Source of the DNA: Pseudomonadota bacterium
GTDB taxonomy: Bacteria; Pseudomonadota; Alphaproteobacteria; SP197
Length of the DNA: 64,000 nt
Assembly (NCBI GenBank): GCA_039028155.1
Contig: JBCCIS010000016.1
Location: forward strand, 25,491 to 89,490
Direction of reading: 5' to 3'
Position 1 is the stretch's first letter, and each line of letters opens with the position of its first letter. This document shows positions 1 to 8,559 of this stretch, in pieces. A program made the translations under genes and the position numbers. Below the pieces are notes generated by a model. It was not told where the DNA came from and did no database searches. It saw only the letters and a program-made list of their open reading frames with translations.

Positions 1-522
1 TTTCCGCTGCCGACGGTGTCACCCGACGACGCGCCGCCGCAAGATGACGGCGACCTACGGAAATGGGCGTCGCTAACGTCGATCATGAAATGGCTCACTT
101 TAGGCCCTCTGGCTGCTGCCTTGAGTACAGCCTTGGAAGCCGGCAGCGACGAATCCGAGGTCATTCCCGGGTCCGGCGCATCGACGGACCTACCCGGGCA
201 CGATGCGAGCGACAGCGTGCCGCTCGGCCCCGACGATGAGGGTACGGTCGTGATCGCGCCGGACGGGGTGATGCCCGCGAGCGACAATGTGCGGTTCTGG
301 CGGCAGGACGTCCCCGACGCGGACCGTGATGCCGCCGAGTTGGCCGACATACTGCAAGCCGACCAAGCCTGGTGGCCTTACGCTCTTGATCCTTTGACCA
401 ACGGCTTCGAAGGCCGCTGGGGCGTCGACTGCACCGATGACCCGTTCGATGCGCGCCGTGGCGTCTTCTACCCCAACTTCCGCGAAAAGATGGTCGAGGG
501 CCTTGTCCCCCTGATCGAATGA
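1..522 (+). CDS. Hypothetical protein, 5' end cut by window edge
   Basis: The reading frame is open from base 1, so the true start probably lies upstream; a GTG at 16 is the first possible start inside the window and would give 168 residues. I recognise no family. The visible part is acidic, with a short hydrophobic stretch near residues 24-42 (rich in Leu and Ala), a long Asp/Gly/Ser/Pro-rich linker at about 45-95, and a more ordered C-terminus with several Trp residues and a Cys. That layout would fit an exported or membrane-tethered protein, but this is weak. It ends 40 bases before the tRNA gene, which is on the other strand. Confidence 0.5.
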   Translation, partial: FPLPTVSPDDAPPQDDGDLRKWASLTSIMKWLTLGPLAAALSTALEAGSDESEVIPGSGASTDLPGHDASDSVPLGPDDEGTVVIAPDGVMPASDNVRFWRQDVPDADRDAAELADILQADQAWWPYALDPLTNGFEGRWGVDCTDDPFDARRGVFYPNFREKMVEGLVPLIE

Positions 523-562
523 GGGTGGTCAATCGGCGATGATGAGGGGCGGGGAACGATAG

Positions 563-639
563 TGGTCGGAGTGGGAGGATTCGAACCTCCGGCCCCCGCC
601 TCCCGAAGACGGTGCTCTACCAGGCTGAGCTACACTCCG
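563..639 (-). tRNA. tRNA-Pro (anticodon CGG)
   Basis: Read on the minus strand this folds as a complete cloverleaf. The acceptor stem is CGGAGTG paired with CACTCCG, the D stem is GCTC/GAGC, the anticodon stem is CCGTC/GGCGG with loop TTCGGGA, so the anticodon is CGG, and the T arm is GGAGG-TTCGAAT-CCTCC. Discriminator A and an encoded CCA follow. The anticodon reads proline codon CCG, common in GC-rich genomes. It lies between an unknown gene and the polyprenyl synthase gene. Confidence 0.97.
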
Positions 640-720
640 AACCAGAGCCGGGCTTATAGCGCCAAGGCCTTTGGCCCGCAACAGGTGTGAAAAGGGTGGC
701 TCCGGCGAATGCCGGAGGGC

Positions 721-1770
721 CTAGAACTCGCGGTCGACGCAGAACGCGACGAGTTCGAGAAGCGCGTCGCGGTAGGGGTTCTGGGGGAAGCCGGCGAGGG
801 CTTCGGTGGCGCGGGCGCCGTGTTCCCTGGCGCGCGCCATGGCGTCGGCTAAGGCGTTGTGGCGTTGCATCAGCATCATCGCCTGGTCGAGGTCGCCGTC
901 CTGCTGTTCTTCGTCTTCCAGGGTGCGTTTCCAGAACGCGCGTTCGGCTTCGTTACCGCGGGCGATGGCGTAGACGACGGGGAGCGTGATCTTGCCGTCG
1001 CGGAAGTCGTCGCCCACCGTCTTGCCCAGATCCGCCTCGCGTGCGGAATAGTCGAGCACGTCGTCGACAAGCTGGAAGGCGATGCCGAGCGACATGCCGT
1101 AGGTTCTGAGTGCAGCCTGGTTGGCGTCCGGTTCGTCGGCGACCACGGCGCCGATCTCGCTGGCCGCGGCGAACAGCGCGGCGGTCTTCGCGCCGATGAC
1201 GTCCATGTAAGCGGCCTCGTCGGTCGCGATGTTGTTGGCGGTCATCAGCTGGTTGACCTCGCCCTCGGCGATCACGGCCGACGCATCGGAGAGGATCTTC
1301 AAGACCTCCAGTGACCCGTCGGCGACCATCAACTGGAAGGCGCGGGAGAACAGGAAGTCGCCGACAAGCACGCTCGGCTTGTTGCCCCACACCGCATTCG
1401 CCGTCGCGCTGCCGCGGCGAAGCGCGCTGTCGTCGACAACATCGTCATGCAACAAGGTCGCGGTATGGATGAACTCGACACAAGCCGCGAGGTCGATATG
1501 GCGGCGTCCGCCATAACCACACATGCGCGCCGTGGTCAGCGTCAGGATCGGACGCAGGCGTTTGCCGCCCGACGCGACCAGGTGGCCGGCCAATTGCGGG
1601 ATCAAGGTGACCGGGCTTTGCATGTGCTCGACGATCACCTGATTGACCAGGTTCAAGTCGTCGGCGACCAGCTCGCGCAACAGTTCATAGGACTGTCGAG
1701 CGGCGCTGGCGTTCTGCCCGGCGACGTTGACGGCAAGGCTCAAACCGTGGTCTCCCGTTGAATCACGCAT
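721..1770 (-). CDS. ispB: Long-chain polyprenyl (octaprenyl/decaprenyl-type) diphosphate synthase
   Basis: The product condenses isopentenyl diphosphate units onto an allylic primer to make the quinone side chain. The family motifs are all visible: a GGKRLRP block near residue 70, the first Asp-rich motif LLHDDVVDD near 107-114, and the second LVDDVLDY near 234-241. No bulky stretch replaces the region before the first motif, as expected for long-chain enzymes. From the ATG at 1770 it has 349 residues, a normal length. An in-frame ATG at 1830 would add 20 residues and has AGGGAG 14 bases upstream, so that start is possible. The quinone chain length (8, 9 or 10 units) cannot be read from the sequence. 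It is divergent from the DUF2007/methyltransferase pair. Confidence 0.93.
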   Translation of the reverse strand: MRDSTGDHGLSLAVNVAGQNASAARQSYELLRELVADDLNLVNQVIVEHMQSPVTLIPQLAGHLVASGGKRLRPILTLTTARMCGYGGRRHIDLAACVEFIHTATLLHDDVVDDSALRRGSATANAVWGNKPSVLVGDFLFSRAFQLMVADGSLEVLKILSDASAVIAEGEVNQLMTANNIATDEAAYMDVIGAKTAALFAAASEIGAVVADEPDANQAALRTYGMSLGIAFQLVDDVLDYSAREADLGKTVGDDFRDGKITLPVVYAIARGNEAERAFWKRTLEDEEQQDGDLDQAMMLMQRHNALADAMARAREHGARATEALAGFPQNPYRDALLELVAFCVDREF

Positions 1771-1901
1771 AAGACCGCCGGCTTGACCCGGCGGCCCCCA
1801 ATCGACAGCATCCAAAAGCGGCTGCCTCATCTACCACTTTAGCACTCCCTTCAAGCGCGGCCCAAGCAGAACCGTTTCACTGGTTTGAGAGACCGACACC
1901 C

Positions 1902-2129
1902 TTGAAAGAACTGTTACGCACCAACGACCCCGTCCAGATCTCCTTCGCCAGCGCGCTTTTGAAGGAGGCGGAGATCGCGTTTGACGTGTTCGATGCCCAT
2001 ACAAGCAGCCTGGAGGGCAGTGTTCTGGCCATTCAGCGGCGTTTGGTCGTGCTTGACGAGGATCTTGACGAGGCCCGCGCGATCCTGCGCGACGCGGGCC
2101 TGGACGTGCCCGATAGACCGGGTGGCTGA
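1902..2129 (+). CDS. DUF2007 family small protein
   Basis: This 75-residue protein starts with a TTG codon. It has the DUF2007 pattern: a short alpha-beta domain beginning with a stretch about the position of something in a chain (LLRTNDPVQISFASALL), a central VFDAH segment and a C-terminal LDEARAILRDAG helix. DUF2007 proteins are annotated as putative signal-transducing or PII-like small proteins; their function is unproven. The last eight bases overlap the start of the methyltransferase gene, so the two are probably translated together. The same gene order next to a polyprenyl synthase is common in alphaproteobacteria (recalled, not checked here). Confidence 0.8.
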   Translation: MKELLRTNDPVQISFASALLKEAEIAFDVFDAHTSSLEGSVLAIQRRLVVLDEDLDEARAILRDAGLDVPDRPGG

Positions 2130-2877
2130 AGCGGTGACCGAGGCGACGCGCGATACGCTGCTGGATGGCCGGGTTGTCTTGCGCCAACCCGCTGGCGGCC
2201 TGCGCGCGACGTCCGATGCGGTCTTGTTGGCCGCGGCCGTGCGCGCCGGGCCGGTCGATCATATTCTGGACATGGGCTGCGGTACCGGCGCGGCGACGTT
2301 CTGTCTGACCGCGCGGGTCGAAGGCTGCCGCGTGACGGGCCTGGAAGCCGACAAGGCGCTGGCGGCGCTCGCCGCCACCAACGCCGCGTTGAACGAGGTC
2401 GAAGTGCGCGTCGATATCGTGGCCGACACGTTGCCCTTCACGACATCGCCGGCGCTCGACGGGCCGTTCGATCACGTCATGACGAACCCGCCCTATCTGC
2501 CAATCGGGCGGGCCCGTCGCAAGGACGATACGGCGCGTGACCGGGCGACCGTCGAAAGCGTTGACCTGGCGACCTGGCTGGGTTTCGCGCTCGACCGGCT
2601 GCGACCGCGTGGGACGCTGACCGTCGTGCATCGCGCCGACCGCCTGGACGACCTGCTTGACGTGTTGTCGGGGCCGGCCGGTGACATCGCGATCTTTCCG
2701 CTTTGGTCAAACGCTGAAGACGACAAGCCGGCGCGCCGGGTTCTGGTGCGCGCGCGCAAGGGCGTCAACGCACCGCTTCGTCTGCTGCCGGGGCTCGTCA
2801 TGCATGATCGCGGCGGTGGCTTCTCCAAAGTCGCGGAAACCGTCCTGCGTGATGGCAAGGCGCTTGCCTGGCCCTGA
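2122..2877 (+). CDS. TrmN6-like tRNA1(Val) adenine-37 N6-methyltransferase family protein
   Basis: This is an S-adenosylmethionine-dependent methyltransferase with a Rossmann fold. The SAM-binding loop DMGCGTG is at about residues 50-56 and the catalytic TNPPY motif, typical of amino-group (N6-adenine or glutamine) methylation, is at 121-125. The closest family is TrmN6/YfiC, which methylates A37 of tRNA-Val; that substrate is inferred. An open frame extends upstream of 2122 but overlaps DUF2007 and has no domain similarity, so I choose the GTG at 2122 (251 residues), which overlaps the DUF2007 stop by eight bases. The N-terminal RQPAGGLRATSDAVLLAAA block is typical of this family. Confidence 0.85.
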   Translation: MAEAVTEATRDTLLDGRVVLRQPAGGLRATSDAVLLAAAVRAGPVDHILDMGCGTGAATFCLTARVEGCRVTGLEADKALAALAATNAALNEVEVRVDIVADTLPFTTSPALDGPFDHVMTNPPYLPIGRARRKDDTARDRATVESVDLATWLGFALDRLRPRGTLTVVHRADRLDDLLDVLSGPAGDIAIFPLWSNAEDDKPARRVLVRARKGVNAPLRLLPGLVMHDRGGGFSKVAETVLRDGKALAWP

Positions 2878-2903
2878 TTCGCATCGACTGGTGTCGCATG
2901 GCG

Positions 2904-2931
2904 TTGAGTCGCCGGGCCTTGAGTCGCCGGG
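2904..2931 (+). repeat. Short tandem direct repeat between methyltransferase and S49 peptidase genes
   Basis: The 13-mer TTGAGTCGCCGGG occurs at 2904-2916 and again at 2919-2931, a 15-base period. The rest of the 100-base spacer shows nothing else I can name. It may be a slippage product or lie in the leader of the S49 gene. Confidence 0.6.
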
Positions 2932-2977
2932 GCGCGATCCCATCTCTTAGGATCGAAACTGAGAGGCCGGTTTTGGT

Positions 2978-3823
2978 ATGAAGAAGCTGTTTTCGCTTAT
3001 CCCGCTCCCCAAGTTTCTGCGCCGGCGCCCGCAGATCGCCGTGCTGCGGTTGGACGGCGTCATCGCGCCGCGCGGGCGCAGGGGCAAGGGAATCTCCATT
3101 GAAAGCCATGCGAGCGCAATCGAGCAGGCGTTCGGCGTAGCGCGCGCCAAGGCGGTCGCCCTCGTCATCAACTCGCCGGGCGGCTCGCCGACGCAATCGG
3201 CCCTGGTGCATGACCGCATCCGCGCGCTGGCGGACGAAAAGAAACTGCCGGTCTACGCCTTTTGCGAGGACGTTGCGGCATCGGGCGGCTACTGGCTCGC
3301 CTGCGCGGGCGATGAGATCTATGCCCAGCCAAGTTCCATTGTCGGTTCGATCGGTGTCATCTATTCCGGTTTCGGATTTGTCGATGCCATAGCCAAGCTC
3401 GGCGTCGAGCGCCGGCTGCACACGGCCGGCACGCGCAAGAGCATGCTTGATCCGTTTCGTCCCGAAGACCCGGACGACGTGACGCGGTTGCGCGATCTGC
3501 AGGACGAACTGCACGAGATCTTCAAACAACACGTACGCAACCGTCGCGGCGGCCGCCTGAAGGGTGACGACGACGAACTCTTCAGCGGCGCGTTTTGGTC
3601 CGGCCAACGAAGCCTCGACCTCGGCCTGGTCGACGGCATCGGTGACGTGCGCACCGTCATGCGCGAGAAATTCGGCGACAAGGTGAAGTTCAAGGCTGTG
3701 CACGTCTCCCGACCGCTGCTTTCCCGGCTGGGGCTTGGCGCGGGCAAGGTCGGCGAGGGCTTCGCCGAGGCGCTTGCCGACGAGACCGAACAGCGTCTGG
3801 CGTGGAACCGCTACGGGCTCTGA
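2978..3823 (+). CDS. S49 family serine peptidase (SppA/SohB-like)
   Basis: The 281-residue protein belongs to the signal-peptide-peptidase clan that uses a Ser-Lys dyad. The nucleophile is probably Ser102 in AASGGYWLA, and the lysine is Lys154 in TAGTRKSMLDPF. The oxyanion-forming glycines are in NSPGGSPTQS near 65-74. The length matches the short single-domain SppA type. The N-terminus has only a weak hydrophobic stretch (LFSLIPLPKFL), so it may be a membrane-associated cytoplasmic or periplasmic enzyme that degrades signal-peptide remnants or damaged membrane proteins. GAGAGG lies a little upstream of the ATG. It follows the methyltransferase gene by 100 bases. Confidence 0.9.
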   Translation: MKKLFSLIPLPKFLRRRPQIAVLRLDGVIAPRGRRGKGISIESHASAIEQAFGVARAKAVALVINSPGGSPTQSALVHDRIRALADEKKLPVYAFCEDVAASGGYWLACAGDEIYAQPSSIVGSIGVIYSGFGFVDAIAKLGVERRLHTAGTRKSMLDPFRPEDPDDVTRLRDLQDELHEIFKQHVRNRRGGRLKGDDDELFSGAFWSGQRSLDLGLVDGIGDVRTVMREKFGDKVKFKAVHVSRPLLSRLGLGAGKVGEGFAEALADETEQRLAWNRYGL

Positions 3824-3927
3824 CGTCGACCATCTGCGATCATCCCGATCGTTCGTCCAGCTTCCGGAACAAGGCAAAACGACCGTGACGCCAATGACCG
3901 TCCTAACGTTCGGTCTAAATTGGTTCC

Positions 3928-3948
3928 AAAACGAATCCGATTCGTTTT
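3928..3948. promoter_or_regulatory. Perfect 10-bp inverted repeat with T-tract upstream of the serine-cycle genes
   Basis: AAAACGAATC at 3928-3937 and GATTCGTTTT at 3939-3948 are exact complements around one central base. The right arm runs into a seven-T tract. The stem is AT-rich for this genome. It could terminate the S49 transcript or be an operator for the sga gene, whose start is about 200 bases downstream. The sequence alone does not decide. Confidence 0.55.
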
Positions 3949-4052
3949 TTTGGTCTAGGCGATTGATCTCGTCATCCAGGAAGTGCGGTTTTCGGCCCAG
4001 ATCGTCATGAAACTGGCCTGTTTTGTACGAAAAGACGCCCGTTCTTGACTGT

Positions 4053-4085
4053 TTCCTACTTGTAAATTGGTTTGCCTAGTAGGAA
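4053..4085. promoter_or_regulatory. Candidate operator in the sga leader: TTCCTACT / AGTAGGAA inverted repeat
   Basis: TTCCTACT at 4053-4060 and AGTAGGAA at 4078-4085 are exact complements separated by 17 bases. Between them lies TAAATTGGTT (4063-4072), which also occurs at 3916-3925 in the same leader. A repeated core inside a dyad, about 60 bases before the start of an aminotransferase operon, looks like a binding site for a regulator. The 319-bp leader (3824-4142) holds no gene that I can see. Confidence 0.5.
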
Positions 4086-4142
4086 GGCTCGCGCGTCGTT
4101 ATAGGGCGATTCTCTTGACGACTCGCAATGGGAGTGCTGGCC

Positions 4143-5333
4143 ATGCCGACCCAGAACCCGATTTTCATTCCGGGCCCGACCAATCTTCCCGAAGCCGTGC
4201 GCCGCGCGCTGGATGTCCCGATGGAGGACCAGCGGGCGCCCGACTTCCCCGACTTCACGCTGCCGCTGTTCGCCGACCTGAAGCGGGTCTTCAAGACAGA
4301 GACCGGCGAAGCGTTGATCTTTCCGGCATCCGGCACCGGCGGCTGGGAAGCCGCTCTGACCAACATGCTGTCGCCCGGCGACAAGGTGCTGACCAGCCGC
4401 TTCGGTCAGTTCTCGATGCTGTGGGCGGAGATGTGCGAGCGTCTGGGGCTCGAGGTCGTCCTTGCCGACGTGCCGTGGGGCGAAGGCGTGCCGCTTGATC
4501 AGTTCGCGGAGATCCTGGCCGCCGACAAGGGGCACGAGATCAAAGCGGTGCTCGCCTGCCACAACGAGACGGCGACCGGTGTCACCAGCGATATTGCCGG
4601 CGTGCGCCGCGTGCTGGACGACACCGGCCATCCGGCCCTGCTGTTCGTCGACGGCGTCAGCTCGATCGCCAGCATCGATTTCCGCATGGACGAATGGGGC
4701 GTCGACTGCGCGGTCAGCGGTTCGCAGAAGGGCTTCATGCTGCCGCCCGGTCTGGCGCTGATCGCCGTCAGCCAGCGCGGTCTGGAAGCCACCAAGTCGG
4801 CGAAGCTTCCGCGTTGCTATTTCGATTTCCAAGACATGCTGAAGCTCAACCGCAGCGGCTTCTTCCCCTATACGCCGGCCGTCGGCTTGATGCGCGGTCT
4901 GCGCGCCTCGCTTGACCTGCTGCTGGAGGAAGGGCTCGACAACGTCTTTGCCCGCCACTATCGCATGGCCGAAGGTGTGCGCCGCGCGGTTGCCGCGTGG
5001 GATATGGAACTGGTTTCGGCCGGACCGCAGTGGCGCTCCGACACGGTCAGCGCCATCCGCGTGCCCGATGGCGCGGATGCGACGGCGGTCATCTCAGGCG
5101 CCTACCACCGTTACGGTCTGTCGTTGGGCACTGGCCTGGCGCAGCTTTCGGGCAAGGTGTTTCGCATCGGCCACCTGGGCAGCGTCACCGAACTGATGCT
5201 GATCAGTGCGCTTGCCGGTGCTGAAATGGCGATGCGCGATGCGGGTATCGCCGTAGAATTGGGATCGGGTGTCGCCGCCGCCCAATCGTGGTACCGGGAA
5301 GGTAGCGAGGCGCTTGCGCAGGCTGCCGAGTAG
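4143..5333 (+). CDS. sgaA: Serine-glyoxylate aminotransferase (class V, PLP-dependent)
   Basis: The enzyme transfers the amino group from serine to glyoxylate, giving hydroxypyruvate and glycine, a core step of the serine cycle for formaldehyde assimilation. The fold is a class V aminotransferase. The PLP-binding lysine is in SGSQKGFMLPPGL near residue 196, with the upstream Asp in VDGVSSI near 170. The N-terminal FIPGPTN block is typical of the alanine/serine-glyoxylate subfamily. I choose the ATG at 4143 (396 residues) because GGGAG lies eight bases before it; an ATG at 4128 has no such site. It is followed by mtkA after 52 bases, and this gene order supports the serine-cycle role over alternatives such as phosphoserine or alanine aminotransferase. 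Confidence 0.9.
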   Translation: MPTQNPIFIPGPTNLPEAVRRALDVPMEDQRAPDFPDFTLPLFADLKRVFKTETGEALIFPASGTGGWEAALTNMLSPGDKVLTSRFGQFSMLWAEMCERLGLEVVLADVPWGEGVPLDQFAEILAADKGHEIKAVLACHNETATGVTSDIAGVRRVLDDTGHPALLFVDGVSSIASIDFRMDEWGVDCAVSGSQKGFMLPPGLALIAVSQRGLEATKSAKLPRCYFDFQDMLKLNRSGFFPYTPAVGLMRGLRASLDLLLEEGLDNVFARHYRMAEGVRRAVAAWDMELVSAGPQWRSDTVSAIRVPDGADATAVISGAYHRYGLSLGTGLAQLSGKVFRIGHLGSVTELMLISALAGAEMAMRDAGIAVELGSGVAAAQSWYREGSEALAQAAE

Positions 5334-5385
5334 AAAGCCCGGTTAAACATCGCCCGCCCATGAGGCGGGTCCGGGGAGGGGACAG

Positions 5386-6564
5386 ATGGACATTCACGAG
5401 TACCAGGCCAAGGAACTCTTGGCCGACTTCGGTGTGCCCGTGCCGCGAGGCGGGCTCGCCTATAGCCCTGAACAGGCAGCCTATCGTTCGCAGGAACTTG
5501 GCGGCGAGCGCTGGGTCGTCAAGGCCCAGATCCACAGTGGCGCGCGCGGCAAGGCCGGCGGCGTTCTGATGTGCGGCGACCAGCACGAGGTGTGGGACGC
5601 CGCCGACGCGCTGCTCGGCAAGCGGCTGGAGACGATCCAGACCGGTCCGCGCGGCAAGCTGATCCACCGGCTTTATGTCGAGGAGGCGACGCCGTTCGAC
5701 CGCGAGATCTATTTGGGTCTCGTGCTCGACCGCAAGTCCGAGCGCATCATGGTCGTGGCCTCGGCCGCCGGTGGCATGGAGATCGAGGAGATCGCCGAGG
5801 AAAAGCCAGAGTCGATCATCCGCGCAAGCGTCGATCCGGCGATCGGCATGGAAGCCTTCCAGGCGCGCGAAATGGCGTTCGGTCTGGGCCTTGACACAGC
5901 ACAGGTCGCGCAGATGACACAGATCCTGCAGGGCTGCTACCGCGCCTTCACCGACCTCGACGCGACCATGGTGGAGATCAACCCGCTGGTCGTCACTGTC
6001 GACGGCCATCTGCTGGCACTCGACGCCAAGATGACGTTCGACGACAACGCGCTGTTCCGCCGTCCCAACGTGTCGGAACTGCGTGACAAGTCGCAGGAGG
6101 ACATTCGCGAGCGCGATGCCGCCGACCGCGGTCTCAGCTATGTCGGCCTGGATGGCAATATCGGCTGCATCATCAACGGTGCCGGTCTTGCCATGGCGAC
6201 CATGGACATGATCAAGCATGCCGGCGGCGAGCCCGCGAACTTCCTGGATATCGGCGGCGGTGCGTCGCCGGAGCGGGTCACCAAGGCGTTCAATCTGGTG
6301 CTCTCCGACGATGGGGTCGAGGCGATCCTGGTCAACATCTTCGCCGGCATCAACCGGTGCGACTGGGTCGCCGAAGGCGTCGTGCAGGCGGTGACGACGA
6401 CCAAGATCGACGTGCCGCTGGTTGTGCGCCTGGCGGGCACGAACGTGGAGCAGGGCCGCAAGATCCTGGATGACAGCGGTCTGGACATCATCACCGCCGA
6501 TACGCTGGCCGATGCCGCCGATAAGGCGGTCGCCGCGTGGCGGCAAGCGACAGGGAAGGGGTGA
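5386..6564 (+). CDS. mtkA: Malate-CoA ligase (malate thiokinase), beta subunit
   Basis: This 392-residue subunit has an ATP-grasp nucleotide-binding domain in the N-terminal half ([12 protein letters not shown] start, [14 protein letters not shown] near 46-59) and a CoA-ligase domain in the C-terminal half ([11 protein letters not shown] near 264, GGGASPERV near 286). It resembles MtkA of methylotrophs and also SucC of the TCA cycle. I prefer MtkA because it is sandwiched between sgaA and mtkB and carries MtkA-like segments such as [19 protein letters not shown]. In the serine cycle the complex makes malyl-CoA from malate, CoA and ATP. GGGGAGGGG sits just before the ATG. It is separated from mtkB by four bases. 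Confidence 0.88.
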   Translation: MDIHEYQAKELLADFGVPVPRGGLAYSPEQAAYRSQELGGERWVVKAQIHSGARGKAGGVLMCGDQHEVWDAADALLGKRLETIQTGPRGKLIHRLYVEEATPFDREIYLGLVLDRKSERIMVVASAAGGMEIEEIAEEKPESIIRASVDPAIGMEAFQAREMAFGLGLDTAQVAQMTQILQGCYRAFTDLDATMVEINPLVVTVDGHLLALDAKMTFDDNALFRRPNVSELRDKSQEDIRERDAADRGLSYVGLDGNIGCIINGAGLAMATMDMIKHAGGEPANFLDIGGGASPERVTKAFNLVLSDDGVEAILVNIFAGINRCDWVAEGVVQAVTTTKIDVPLVVRLAGTNVEQGRKILDDSGLDIITADTLADAADKAVAAWRQATGKG

Positions 6565-6568
6565 TCAG

Positions 6569-7462
6569 ATGAGCATTCTTCTCGACGAAACAACACCGGT
6601 TATCGTCCAGGGTTTCACCGGCAAGACCGGTACCTTCCACGCCCAGGAAGCCATCGACTACGGCACCAACGTGGTCGGTGGCGTGACCCCGGGCAAGGGC
6701 GGCACGACCCATCTGGGCAAGCCGGTCTTCAACACGGTCAAGGACGCGGTGCGCGAGACCGGCGCCCAGGCGAGCCTGGTTCTGGTGCCGCCGCCGTTTG
6801 CCGCCGATTCGATCATGGAGGCCGCCGACGCCGGGATCAGCTTCTGCGTCTCGATCACCGACGGCATCCCGGCCCAGGACATGATGCATGTGAAGCGCTA
6901 CATGCGCCGCTACCGCTACGAAAAGCGCATGCGCCTGATCGGACCCAACTGTGCGGGTGTCATCAGTCCCGGCAAGGCGATGATGGGCATCATGCCCGGC
7001 CACATCTATGCCCAGGGCAATATCGGCATCGTCGGCCGGTCGGGCACGCTGGGCTATGAAGCGGCGTCCCAGATGCAGGAGCTCGGTATCGGCATCACGA
7101 CCAGCGTCGGCATCGGCGGCGATCCGATCAACGGCAGCTCGTTCCGCGACATCCTGGAGCTGTTCGAGCAGGACCCGGAGACGACGGCGGTCATGATGAT
7201 CGGCGAGATCGGCGGTCCCCAGGAAGCCGAGGCCGCCCAGTTCGCCAAGGAGAACATGTCGAAGCCGGTGGTCGCCTATGTCGCCGGCCTGACCGCGCCC
7301 AAGGGCCGCAAGATGGGCCATGCCGGCGCGATCATCTCGGCGTTTGGCGAAAGTGCTGCCGAAAAGGTTGAGATCCTGAAGGAGGCCGGTATCGCCGTTG
7401 CGCCAAGCCCGGCCGAGCTCGGCTCGACCGTTGCCAAGGTGTTGGCCGAGAAAGCGGCGTAA
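6569..7462 (+). CDS. mtkB: Malate-CoA ligase (malate thiokinase), alpha subunit
   Basis: This 297-residue subunit binds CoA at its N-terminal Rossmann-like domain (VQGFTGKTGTFHA near 12-25) and carries the active-site histidine that is phosphorylated, in a GHAGAIISAFG segment near 250-260. The sequence SGTLGYEAASQMQELGIG is typical of both MtkB and SucD. Context with sgaA and mtkA favours malyl-CoA formation. The ATG at 6569 follows AAGGGG by a suitable distance, four bases after the mtkA stop. No malyl-CoA lyase, hydroxypyruvate reductase or PEP carboxylase gene follows in the window. The next gene is convergent after 23 bases. Confidence 0.88.
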   Translation: MSILLDETTPVIVQGFTGKTGTFHAQEAIDYGTNVVGGVTPGKGGTTHLGKPVFNTVKDAVRETGAQASLVLVPPPFAADSIMEAADAGISFCVSITDGIPAQDMMHVKRYMRRYRYEKRMRLIGPNCAGVISPGKAMMGIMPGHIYAQGNIGIVGRSGTLGYEAASQMQELGIGITTSVGIGGDPINGSSFRDILELFEQDPETTAVMMIGEIGGPQEAEAAQFAKENMSKPVVAYVAGLTAPKGRKMGHAGAIISAFGESAAEKVEILKEAGIAVAPSPAELGSTVAKVLAEKAA

Positions 7463-7485
7463 CCAGACCCCTTTTGCTGAATCGC

Positions 7486-8487
7486 CTACCGCGTCGTCTG
7501 GATGCGGTCGGCGATCAGCGCGATCATCTCGAACATCAGGACCATCGCCGTCATCGACGTGATCTTGGCCGCGGTGTCCTTCGACGGGATCAGGCAGACA
7601 ATGTCGGCGCCGATGATGTTCATGCCGCGCAGCCCATGGAATATCTCGACGATCTGCCAGCCGCGCATGCCGCGATGGACCGGCTCCAGGTTGGCGACGC
7701 CCGGTGCTTCCGTGGCGTCCAGCACGTCCAGGTCGAAGGTGATGTAGAGCGGCGCGTCCCCGACCCGCTCGCGAATGATCTTGATCGTCTCCTCAACACC
7801 GATCTTATGAAAGTCCTCGGCCGGTAACAGCTGATAGCCGAGTTTGCTCTCATAGATGTCCGGACGCGGTTTGATCGGGTTGCCGCGCATGCCGACCTGA
7901 ATGCTCTTCGACGGATCGACATGCTCCTCGACAACCGTGTAGGCCGCCCAGTGGGCCGCCGAGCGGATGTTGCCGAGCCAGTGCGGGATATGCATGTAGT
8001 CGTCGCGGTGGGCGTCAAAGTGTAGCAGAGCGGCTTTTTGGCCACCGGTCGTCTTGGCGTTGGCGCCGGCAAGGGCCTTCAGGATCGGTCCGGTGATCGC
8101 GTGGTCGCCGCCGATCGAGACGGGGCGGGCGCCCGCTTCGTCGACGGTCTTGTAATAGGCCTCGATGTGTTCGACGCTGATGTCGTTGACCATGGCCTGG
8201 GGCAGCGGCACGTCGCCCAGATCGTGGACGCGGCAGACCTCCCACGGCACCATGCCGAAGGCCTGATGGCCACGCCGGTGCCAACCAGAGACGTTGCGCA
8301 CGGCGCGCGGGCCCAGGTGCTGGTCGCGCTCGGTCGAGCCATTGCCGGAACTGTGCGGGACGCCGATCAAAGCGATGTCGCAGTCATTGGGGTCTTCGTT
8401 CCACGGGCATTTGAAGAATGTCTGGATGCCCCACCAGTACCAGGCCTCCATCTCCTTTTTTGCCTTCGCAATATCAAAGTCGGTCAT
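7486..8487 (-). CDS. Agmatinase/ureohydrolase family protein (substrate uncertain)
   Basis: The product belongs to the binuclear manganese ureohydrolases (agmatinase, guanidinobutyrase, guanidinase, arginase). All metal ligands are present: His in SIGGDHAITG, Asp/His/Asp in LLHFDAHRDDY, and Asp/Asp in TFDLDVLDATEAPG. The last signature differs from the usual DLDVLDP..APG because Ala replaces Pro. A Trp-rich N-terminus (MEAWYWWGIQTFF) is also unusual for classic agmatinase and hints at another guanidino substrate. The ATG at 8487 has AGAGGAA upstream; a longer frame to 8541 lacks support. It is divergent from a TetR regulator across a palindromic operator, so it is probably repressed by that regulator and induced by its substrate. 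Confidence 0.85.
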   Translation of the reverse strand: MTDFDIAKAKKEMEAWYWWGIQTFFKCPWNEDPNDCDIALIGVPHSSGNGSTERDQHLGPRAVRNVSGWHRRGHQAFGMVPWEVCRVHDLGDVPLPQAMVNDISVEHIEAYYKTVDEAGARPVSIGGDHAITGPILKALAGANAKTTGGQKAALLHFDAHRDDYMHIPHWLGNIRSAAHWAAYTVVEEHVDPSKSIQVGMRGNPIKPRPDIYESKLGYQLLPAEDFHKIGVEETIKIIRERVGDAPLYITFDLDVLDATEAPGVANLEPVHRGMRGWQIVEIFHGLRGMNIIGADIVCLIPSKDTAAKITSMTAMVLMFEMIALIADRIQTTR

Positions 8488-8559
8488 GCTTCGGTTCCTC
8501 TTCGATGACGCGCGACGTCGTACGACACGCCGCTCAGCCACTGGCTAGGGTGACGCTGA

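Noticed and set aside
5386..7462. Succinyl-CoA synthetase (sucC-sucD) as the identity of the ligase pair
   Set aside because: The subunits are similar, but position after sgaA and MtkA-like segments favour malate-CoA ligase; no other TCA genes adjoin.
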